Shown one piece after another: positions 56,483 through 64,000 of a stretch of 64,000 nt of DNA (position 1 is its first letter; each line of letters starts with the position of its first letter). The notes under the pieces are model-generated. The model was not told the origin of the DNA. It saw only the letters and a program-made list of their open reading frames with translations, and did no database searches. Position numbers and translations under genes: made by a program. The DNA is from Lysobacter lycopersici. GTDB lineage: Bacteria; Pseudomonadota; Gammaproteobacteria; Xanthomonadales; Xanthomonadaceae. The stretch is from positions 930,001-994,000 of the forward strand of contig NZ_CP041742.1 in assembly GCF_007556775.1 (NCBI RefSeq), given 5' to 3'.

Positions 56483-57268
56483 GTGGCCGCGCCTTCGATC
56501 CATCCCACCGCGGTCGTCGACCCTTCGGCGCGCATCGGCGCGAACGTCGGGATCGGCGCGTACAGCGTGATCGGCGCGGATGTCGACATCGGCGACGGCA
56601 CCATCATCGGCGCGCATTGCACGATCGAGGGTCCGACCCGCATTGGCCGCGACAACCGCTTCCACGGCCACGCCGCGATCGGCGGCGATCCGCAGGACAA
56701 GAAGTTCGACGGCGAACGCACCGAACTCGTCATCGGCGACCGCAACGTGTTCCGCGAATTCACCACCATCAACCGCGGTACCGGCAATGGCGGCGGCACC
56801 ACCCGCATCGGCGACGACAACTGGTTCCTGTCCTATGTCCACGTCGCCCACGACTGCAACGTCGGCAGCGGCTGCGTGTTCTCCAACAACGCGACCCTCG
56901 CCGGCCACGTCGAAGTCGGCGATTTCGTCATCCTCAGCGGCTTCACCGGCGTGCACCAGTTCTGCCGCATCGGCGCGCATGCGTTCATCGGCATGGGCGC
57001 GTTCGTCAACGGCGACGTGCCGCCGTTCGTGATGGTGGCGCAGGAAGGCTACGGCCGGCCGCGAGGCGTGAACGCCGAGGGCCTGAAGCGCCGCGGCTTC
57101 GACGGCGAACGCATTTCCGCGATCAAGCGCGCCTACCGCGCGCTGTACGTGTCCGGCGCCAAGCTGGACGAGGCGAAGCAACAACTCGCCGCGCTCGCGC
57201 AAGGCAGCGCCGACGTGCGCGAAGTCCTGGAGTTCATCGAACGCGGCGAACGGCCGCTGCTGCGCTGA
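56483..57268 (+). CDS. lpxA: UDP-N-acetylglucosamine O-acyltransferase
   Basis: First step of lipid A synthesis. It has 261 residues. Hexapeptide beta-helix from the N-terminus ([16 protein letters not shown]), EFTTINRGT, and the catalytic His123 in [15 protein letters not shown]-terminal helical domain ([20 protein letters not shown]). GTG start at 56483, as no ATG fits the family N-terminus. Overlaps lpxB (TGATG). Confidence 0.97.
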   Translation: MAAPSIHPTAVVDPSARIGANVGIGAYSVIGADVDIGDGTIIGAHCTIEGPTRIGRDNRFHGHAAIGGDPQDKKFDGERTELVIGDRNVFREFTTINRGTGNGGGTTRIGDDNWFLSYVHVAHDCNVGSGCVFSNNATLAGHVEVGDFVILSGFTGVHQFCRIGAHAFIGMGAFVNGDVPPFVMVAQEGYGRPRGVNAEGLKRRGFDGERISAIKRAYRALYVSGAKLDEAKQQLAALAQGSADVREVLEFIERGERPLLR

Positions 57269-58404
57269 TGCCTCGCTTCGCACTCGTCGCCGGCGAAGCC
57301 TCGGGCGACGCGCTCGGCGCCGGGCTGGTGGCCGCGCTGCGAGAACGCTTCCCGGATGCCGAATTCGCCGGCGTCTGCGGCCCGGCGATGCGCGACGCGG
57401 GCGTCGAAACGTGGGCGGATGCCAACGAACTCGCGGTGATGGGCCTCGCGGAAGTGCTCTCGCACCTACCGCGGCTGCTGCGCCTGCGCCGCGAATTGCG
57501 CGAACGCATCCTCGCGTGGAAGCCCGACGTGTTCATCGGCATCGACGCCCCCGACTTCAACCTCGGCCTCGAACGCTGGCTCAAGCGCCGCGGCGTGCGC
57601 ACCGTGCACTACGTCGGCCCGTCGGTCTGGGCCTGGCGCGAATCGCGTGCACAGAAGATCGGCGCCAGCGCGGACCGCGTGCTGTGCCTGTTCCCGATGG
57701 AACCGCCGATCTACGCACGACACGGCGTCGACGCGGTGTTCGTCGGCCATCCGCTCGCCGATGCGATCCCGCTCGATCCGGATCGTGCTGCCGCGCGCGC
57801 GGCGCTTGGCATCGCCGTGCACGACCCGGTGCTCGCGCTGCTGCCGGGTAGCCGCCTCGGCGAAATCGAGCGCATGCTGCCGGTGTTCCTCGAATCCGCC
57901 GTCGGTGTTGCCGCGGAATTCCCCGAACTGAAAGTGCTCGTCCCGGCCGCGAATGCCGCTTGCCGCACGGCGATCGAGCGCACCGTGGCCGGCGTTCCGC
58001 TCACGCTGCAGGTACTCGATGGCGACGCGCAGCGCGCGATGATCGCCAGCGACGTGGTGCTGCTCGCCTCCGGCACCGCCGCGCTCGAGGCGATGCTGTG
58101 CAAGCGGCCGATGGTGGTCGGCCATCGCATCGCGCCGCTGACCCATGCCATCGTGCGCAAATTGGGATTGCTGAAATCGCGTTTCGTCAGCCTGCCGAAT
58201 GTGCTCGCCGGCGAAGCGCTGGTGCCGGAGCTGTTGCAGGACGATTGCACCGCACCGAAATTGCGCGACGCGGTGCTGGCCTGGCTGCGCGACCCGGAAG
58301 CGGCGATCGCGCTGCGCCCGCGCTTCCGCGCCCTGCACGAAACGCTGCGCCGCGATGCATCGGCACGCGCCGCGGATGCGGTCGCGGAACTGCTGGCGCG
58401 ATGA
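57268..58404 (+). CDS. lpxB: Lipid A disaccharide synthase
   Basis: GT-B glycosyltransferase (family 19) that joins lipid X and UDP-diacylglucosamine. It has 378 residues: [59 protein letters not shown], and [19 protein letters not shown] in the nucleotide-binding half. Overlaps lpxA and rnhB. Confidence 0.98.
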   Translation: MPRFALVAGEASGDALGAGLVAALRERFPDAEFAGVCGPAMRDAGVETWADANELAVMGLAEVLSHLPRLLRLRRELRERILAWKPDVFIGIDAPDFNLGLERWLKRRGVRTVHYVGPSVWAWRESRAQKIGASADRVLCLFPMEPPIYARHGVDAVFVGHPLADAIPLDPDRAAARAALGIAVHDPVLALLPGSRLGEIERMLPVFLESAVGVAAEFPELKVLVPAANAACRTAIERTVAGVPLTLQVLDGDAQRAMIASDVVLLASGTAALEAMLCKRPMVVGHRIAPLTHAIVRKLGLLKSRFVSLPNVLAGEALVPELLQDDCTAPKLRDAVLAWLRDPEAAIALRPRFRALHETLRRDASARAADAVAELLAR

Positions 58405-58997
58405 ACGTCCGCATTGCCGGCGTCGACGAAGCCGGCCGCGGGCCGCTGGCCGGGCCGATCGCGGTCGCGGCGGTGATCCTCGATCCGGAACGACCGATCG
58501 ATGGACTGGATGATTCGAAGAAACTGAGTGAACGCCGCCGCGAAGCGCTGTTCCCGGTCATTTGCGAGCGCGCGCTGGCGTGGCGGATCGAATTCGTCGA
58601 AGCCGGCGAGATCGACACGCTGAACATCCTGCAGGCGACCCTGACCGGCATGCGCCGTGCGTTGCAGGCGCTGGCGCCGGCAGCCGGGCTCGCGCTGATC
58701 GATGGCAACCGCCTGCCCAGGGACTTGCCCTGCCCGGCCCGCGCCATCGTCGGCGGCGATGCGCTGGAACCGGCGATCATGGCCGCGTCGATCCTGGCCA
58801 AGGTCGCGCGCGACCGACGCATGGTCGAATTGCATCGCGACTTCCCGGCGTACGGCTTCGACGCCCACAAGGGCTATCCCAGCCCCGCGCACCTCGCCGC
58901 GCTGCGCATGCACGGGCCCTGCCCCGCGCACCGCCGCAGCTTCGCGCCGGTGCGGGAATCGCTGTCAAGCCTTGTCCGGCAGGTTGCGCCGGCCTAA
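58401..58997 (+). CDS. rnhB: Ribonuclease HII
   Basis: Removes ribonucleotides from DNA. It has 198 residues. [20 protein letters not shown] carries Asp9-Glu10; LIDGN carries the third acid; [13 protein letters not shown] and [18 protein letters not shown] follow, all RNase HII motifs. ATGA overlap with lpxB; 31-bp gap to dnaE. Confidence 0.97.
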   Translation: MNVRIAGVDEAGRGPLAGPIAVAAVILDPERPIDGLDDSKKLSERRREALFPVICERALAWRIEFVEAGEIDTLNILQATLTGMRRALQALAPAAGLALIDGNRLPRDLPCPARAIVGGDALEPAIMAASILAKVARDRRMVELHRDFPAYGFDAHKGYPSPAHLAALRMHGPCPAHRRSFAPVRESLSSLVRQVAPA

Positions 58998-59028
58998 CCT
59001 GCGGATTGAGCCGCGTATTCCGAAGGCG

Positions 59029-62000
59029 ATGTCCGCCGCATTCGCCCACCTTCACCTGCACAGCGAGTATTCGCTGGTCGATTCCACGCTCCGCATCCCG
59101 GAGCTGGTCCGGGCCTGCGCGACGCGCGGCGTGCCGGCATTGGCGATCACCGACCGCAACAACCTGTTCGCGCTGGTGAAGTTCCAGGCCGAGGCGGAGA
59201 AGGCCGGGATCAAGCCCATCGCCGGCGCCGACGTGCTGCTGGCCGACGGCGACGCGAACGCGACGCGCATGACCTTGCTGTGCCGCGACCGCGAAGGCTA
59301 CCTCGCGCTGTCGCGATTGCTGACGCGGATGTGGATGCACGGCCATCGCGTCGACGGCGTGGTGGCGAAGCCCGAATGGCTGCGCGAGGACACGCACGGA
59401 CTGTTCGCGTTGGCCGGCCGTCATTCGCCGCCAGGGCAGTTGTTCGCCGATGGCCGCGAAGCCGATGCGCTCGCGGCATTGCGCGACTGGCAGCGCGCGT
59501 TCGGCGAGAACCTGCACCTCGAACTCACGCGTTGCGGCCTGCCCGGCGAAACCGAGTGGAACGCGTTCGCGCTGCATGCCGCCGGACAGATCGGCCTGCC
59601 GGTCGTGGCCAGCAACGATGTGCGCTTCCTCGACCGCGAAGGCTTCGAGGCGCACGACGCACGCGTATGCATCGCCTCGGGCCGCGTGCTCGACGATACG
59701 CGCCGGCCGCGCGACTACAGCGCCGGGCAATACCTGAAATCCGCGGACGAGATGGCGGCGCTGTTCGCCGATGTTCCGGACGCGGTCGGCAACACGCTGG
59801 CGCTCGCGCAGCGCTGCAATTTCGAACTCGCGCTCGGAACGTATTACCTGCCCGCGTTCCCGGTGCCGAGCAACGAGACGCTGGAAAGCTGGATCCGCGC
59901 GCAGTCGCGCGAAGGCCTCGCAAAACGCCTCGAAAAGTCGCCGCTTGCCGAAGGCAGGACGCGCGAGGACTACGACGCGCGGCTCGAACTTGAGCTCGGC
60001 GTCATCGTCGAGATGGGCTTCCCCGGCTACTTCCTGATCGTCGCCGACTTCATCAACTGGGCGAAGGACCACGGCATCCCGGTCGGGCCCGGCCGCGGTT
60101 CCGGCGCCGGTTCGCTGGTCGCATGGGCGCTGGGCATCACCGACCTCGATCCATTGCCCTACGACCTGCTGTTCGAACGCTTCCTCAATCCCGAACGCGT
60201 GTCGATGCCGGACTTCGACATCGACTTCTGCATGGATCGCCGCGACGAGGTGATCGACTACGTCGCGCGCAAGTACGGCCGCGACCGCGTCTCGCAGATC
60301 ATCACCTACGGCACGATGGCGGCGAAGGCAGTGCTGCGCGATGCCGGCCGCGTGCTCGGCTTCCCCTACGGTTTCGTCGACGGCCTGGCCAAGCTCATTC
60401 CGCTGCAGCCTACGGACCCGATGACGCTGGAAGACGCGATCGGCGTTGGCGAACGCGCGCGCAAGGAATCGAATCGCGTCGTCGCCGAGTTCAGGCAGCG
60501 CTACGAGGCCGAGGAGGACGTGCGCGACCTCGTCGACCTCGCGCTGCAGCTCGAGGACCTGACGAGGAACGCGGGCAAGCACGCCGGCGGCGTGGTGATC
60601 GCGCCCTCGCCGCTGTCGGATTTCTGCCCGCTGTTCGCCGAACACGACGGCAACGGCGAAGGCCGCAACCCGGTCACGCAGTTCGACAAGGACGACGTCG
60701 AGAAGGTCGGGCTGGTCAAGTTCGACTTCCTCGGCCTGCGCACGCTCACGATCATCGACTGGGCGATGAAGGCGATCAACGCGCGGCGTCGCGACGCCGG
60801 CGAAGCCGCGCTCGACATCGCCGCGCTGGAGCTCACCGACAAGCCGACCTACGAGCTGTTCGCGCGCGGCGACACGGTCGCGGTGTTCCAGTTCGAATCG
60901 CGCGGCATGCGCGAACTGCTCAAGCGCGCGAAGCCCGACACCTTCGAGGACATCATCGCGCTCGCCGCGCTGTTCCGCCCCGGGCCGCTGGGATCGGGCA
61001 TGGACCGGCAGTGGTGCGACCGCAAGCACGGCATCGAGGACGTCAGCTTCCCCCACCCCGCGCTGGAACCCGTGCTCGCGCCGACCTACGGCGTGATCGT
61101 GTACCAGGAACAGGTGATGCAGATCGCGCAGGTGCTGGCCGGCTATTCGCTGGGCGGCGCCGACCTGCTGCGCCGCGCGATGGGCAAGAAGAAGCCCGAG
61201 GAAATGGCCAAGGAACGCGCCAAGTTCGAGGCCGGCGCGGCCGAACGCGGCGTCGATCCGCGCCGCGCGACGCAGATCTTCGACCTGATGGAGAAGTTCG
61301 CCGAGTACGGCTTCAACAAGTCGCACTCGGCCGCCTATGCGCTGGTCGCCTACCAGACCGCGTGGCTGAAGGTGCACTATCCGGCCGAGTTCATGGCCGC
61401 GGTGCTGTCCAGCGACATGGACAACACCGACAAGGTGGTCGGCTTCCTCGACGAGGCGCGCGTGCTCGGCCTGACCGTGCTGCCGCCGGATGCGAACGCA
61501 TCGACCTACATGTTCGAAGCGGTGGACGCGAAGACGATCCGCTACGGCCTCGGCGCGATCAAGGGCGTCGGCCGCGGCGCCTGCGAAGCCATCGTCGAGG
61601 AGCGCGAACGCGGTGGCGGATTCCCCGACCTGCTCGCCTTCTGCCGGCGCGTGGACGCGACCAGGCTCAACCGCCGCGTGCTGGAAGCGCTGGTCTCCGG
61701 CGGCGCGCTGGACGCGCTGGCGAAGAACCGCGCGACCCTGATGCTGCAATTGCCCGAGGCGCTGAAGGCCGCGGAACAGATCGCGAGGAACCGCGAAGCC
61801 GGCATCGTCGACATGTTCGGCAATGCCGACACCGGCGCGACCGACATCAGCGTCGAGTTGCCCGAATGCGAGGAATGGCCGCTGTCCCGGCGGCTGCAAG
61901 GCGAACGCGACGCGCTGGGCCATTACCTCAGCGGGCATCCGCTGGACGCGCACCGCAAGGAACTGCTGGATCTCGTCGGGCACGACCTCGGCGGGCTGGA

Positions 62001-62568
62001 ACGCCTCTGGGAACGCGGCGCACAGGCACCGAAGCAGGATGGGCGCGGCTGGCGCCAAGACGTGCCGGCGGTGGTCGCGGGGCTGGTGGTAGCGACCCGA
62101 CGCAAGGGCGATGGCCAGGTGTTCGTGCTGCTCGAGGACGGGCGTGGCAAGCTCGAATGCGCGTTCTTCAACGAAGCGGCTTCGGAATTCGCGTCGTTGC
62201 TGGTGCGCGACCGCATCCTGCTGGTCGAGGGCGGCCTGCGCGAGGACGAATTCAACGGCGGCTTCTCGCTGCGCGCGCGCCGCGCCTGGGATTACGACCA
62301 GCTCTGCATGCAGGCCGCGCAGCGCCTGTCGCTGCAACTGGACCTGCGGGTGGAGGGCACGTTCGCGCGGGTCGAGGCCCTGCTCGGCCAGCATCGCCCG
62401 GGCAAGACCCCGCTGCGCTTCGACCTGCTGCGCGATGGCGTGGCCGGCACGCTCGACCTCAACGGCAGCCAAGGTGTGCGCGTTGCCCCGGACCTGGTCG
62501 CGGCCCTGCGCCAGCAGCCGGGGGTCGAAAAGGTCCACCTGCAGGTGGCGAAGCCCTGGGCGCAATAG
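59029..62568 (+). CDS. dnaE: DNA polymerase III alpha subunit
   Basis: Replicative polymerase of 1,179 residues. PHP domain starts HLHLHSEYSLVDSTLRIPEL. The palm has GPGRGSGAGSLVAWALG and catalytic PDFDIDF (Asp395, 397, 399). Helix-hairpin-helix GLGAIKGVGRGACEAI and a C-terminal OB fold (VAGLVVATRRKGDGQVFVLL) follow. Start 59029 is set by homology; AAGG 4 nt upstream is a poor SD. The conserved place after lpxB-rnhB is typical of gammaproteobacteria. Confidence 0.98.
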   Translation: MSAAFAHLHLHSEYSLVDSTLRIPELVRACATRGVPALAITDRNNLFALVKFQAEAEKAGIKPIAGADVLLADGDANATRMTLLCRDREGYLALSRLLTRMWMHGHRVDGVVAKPEWLREDTHGLFALAGRHSPPGQLFADGREADALAALRDWQRAFGENLHLELTRCGLPGETEWNAFALHAAGQIGLPVVASNDVRFLDREGFEAHDARVCIASGRVLDDTRRPRDYSAGQYLKSADEMAALFADVPDAVGNTLALAQRCNFELALGTYYLPAFPVPSNETLESWIRAQSREGLAKRLEKSPLAEGRTREDYDARLELELGVIVEMGFPGYFLIVADFINWAKDHGIPVGPGRGSGAGSLVAWALGITDLDPLPYDLLFERFLNPERVSMPDFDIDFCMDRRDEVIDYVARKYGRDRVSQIITYGTMAAKAVLRDAGRVLGFPYGFVDGLAKLIPLQPTDPMTLEDAIGVGERARKESNRVVAEFRQRYEAEEDVRDLVDLALQLEDLTRNAGKHAGGVVIAPSPLSDFCPLFAEHDGNGEGRNPVTQFDKDDVEKVGLVKFDFLGLRTLTIIDWAMKAINARRRDAGEAALDIAALELTDKPTYELFARGDTVAVFQFESRGMRELLKRAKPDTFEDIIALAALFRPGPLGSGMDRQWCDRKHGIEDVSFPHPALEPVLAPTYGVIVYQEQVMQIAQVLAGYSLGGADLLRRAMGKKKPEEMAKERAKFEAGAAERGVDPRRATQIFDLMEKFAEYGFNKSHSAAYALVAYQTAWLKVHYPAEFMAAVLSSDMDNTDKVVGFLDEARVLGLTVLPPDANASTYMFEAVDAKTIRYGLGAIKGVGRGACEAIVEERERGGGFPDLLAFCRRVDATRLNRRVLEALVSGGALDALAKNRATLMLQLPEALKAAEQIARNREAGIVDMFGNADTGATDISVELPECEEWPLSRRLQGERDALGHYLSGHPLDAHRKELLDLVGHDLGGLERLWERGAQAPKQDGRGWRQDVPAVVAGLVVATRRKGDGQVFVLLEDGRGKLECAFFNEAASEFASLLVRDRILLVEGGLREDEFNGGFSLRARRAWDYDQLCMQAAQRLSLQLDLRVEGTFARVEALLGQHRPGKTPLRFDLLRDGVAGTLDLNGSQGVRVAPDLVAALRQQPGVEKVHLQVAKPWAQ

Positions 62569-62570
62569 CT

Positions 62571-62687
62571 GCCCCTCACCCGCGTGACTCGCACCATCCA
62601 TGGCGCTCGCCCTTCGGGCCAGCTTCGCCGTTCGCGGGCGCTCCTGCGCCCGCAGTCGGCACCTCTCCCCGCACGCAGGGAGAGGGA
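62571..62687. repeat. Palindromic intergenic repeat, family A, diverged copy
   Basis: Starts GCCCCTCACCC two bases after the dnaE stop and ends with CCTCTCCCC...GGGAGAGG (62662-62686). The centre carries extra hairpins (GCCCTTCGGGC; GCGGGCGCTCCTGCGCCCGC). Longest and most degenerate of the four sites. Confidence 0.75.
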
Positions 62688-62741
62688 AAAGCAATTCGCC
62701 AGGGTACGGGCCCGGGAACGCCCATCCGCTAGACTTGGCGG

Positions 62742-63701
<960 letters not shown>

Positions 63702-63727
63702 CTGGCACCGTTAAGGAACGTCACCGT

Positions 63728-64000
63728 ATGCAGGGCCATATCCGCTCCTTCATCTTTCTGGCGCTGCTCTGCCCGCTGGCCTCGATGGCGCAATCCGACG
63801 GCCCTTCGCCAGAGTCGGTCGAAGCCCTTGTTCCCGGGCTGGTTTCGGTCGCGGACGCCGCTTGCGCCAGCGTGACCACACGTACTGACGCCACTGCACA
63901 CGGTCTCGACCGCTCGGCGATGCAGGCGATGTCAGACATCGACCAAATGGGCGATGACGCGGATCCTGCAGCCGTCAGATCGCGCCTGGACAAGCTTGCC
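63728..64000 (+). CDS. Exported protein of unknown function, truncated by window edge
   Basis: The first 91 residues are in the window and the frame stays open to the end. Signal peptide FIFLALLCPLASMAQ, then an acidic, helical-looking segment (PESVEALVPGLVSVADAACA; DIDQMGDDADPAAVRSRLDK). SD AAGGA at 63714-63718, 9 nt before ATG. Family not recognised from this part. Follows accA by 26 bp. Confidence 0.6.
   Translation, partial: MQGHIRSFIFLALLCPLASMAQSDGPSPESVEALVPGLVSVADAACASVTTRTDATAHGLDRSAMQAMSDIDQMGDDADPAAVRSRLDKLA

Noticed and set aside
58777-62694. 1,305-codon antisense frame over dnaE
   Set aside because: dnaE is complete and conserved on the + strand; the antisense product has no recognisable motif.

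Overview
The window is a high-GC gammaproteobacterial chromosome segment. Its gene order matches Xanthomonadaceae/Lysobacteraceae (Lysobacter, Luteimonas, Thermomonas, Xanthomonas relatives): frr-uppS-cdsA-dxr-rseP-bamA-lpxD-fabZ-lpxA-lpxB-rnhB-dnaE-accA, plus map-glnD-dapD and an oprP/pstS/pstS/pstCAB/phoU block. Almost everything is core genome. No phage, insertion sequence, CRISPR array or rRNA was seen. There is one tRNA, Leu(CAG).

Layout. 1-3.2 kb: murJ (partial, minus) divergent from rpsT, then obgE, rpmA and rplU on the minus strand. 3.3-13.9 kb: uvrA and a thioesterase, then small metabolic and repair genes (PCu(A)C lipoprotein, enoyl-CoA isomerase and hydratase, ArsC, sulfurtransferase/Nudix/DUF1289 operon, FKBP isomerase, nth). 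Several palindromic repeats and one AT-richer membrane-protein island (8.68-9.17 kb) lie among them. 13.9-21.0 kb: a phosphate-acquisition regulon, with an OprP-type porin divergent from two tandem phosphate-binding proteins, then pstC-pstA-pstB-phoU; Pho-box-like 11-bp-phased repeats precede the operon. 21-32.6 kb: rnt, rlmB, rnr, tRNA-Leu, rnk, parC, tpm and a penicillin-acylase-family enzyme. 32.6-38.6 kb: lysine/peptidoglycan and nitrogen-control genes on the minus strand (dapE, yffB-like, dapD, glnD, map), the last three coupled by 4-nt overlaps. 38.9-43.5 kb: a five-gene operon of secreted proteins. 43.5-48.1 kb: rpsB, tsf, pyrH, a CDF metal exporter, frr. 48.3-63.7 kb: the long, mostly overlapping isoprenoid / outer-membrane assembly / lipid A / replication operon ending in accA. 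A secreted protein gene runs off the right edge.

The most novel part is the operon at 38,885-43,452, lying between map and rpsB. It encodes two related exported subunit-like proteins, a small exported protein, a PapD-like exported protein and an outer-membrane barrel-like protein ending in an SdrD-like Ig domain. It looks like a non-classical chaperone-usher-like surface assembly system. I see no canonical PapC/FimD usher signature, so its function is inference.

A second pattern concerns expression. At least eight genes (a PCu(A)C lipoprotein, DUF1289, rnt, rlmB, rnr, parC, map, accA) have a -10-like hexamer exactly 6-7 nt before the ATG and no Shine-Dalgarno, which suggests widespread leaderless transcription. 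The intergenic spaces also carry at least six families of palindromic repeats, one of which apparently supplies the ribosome-binding site of tpm.
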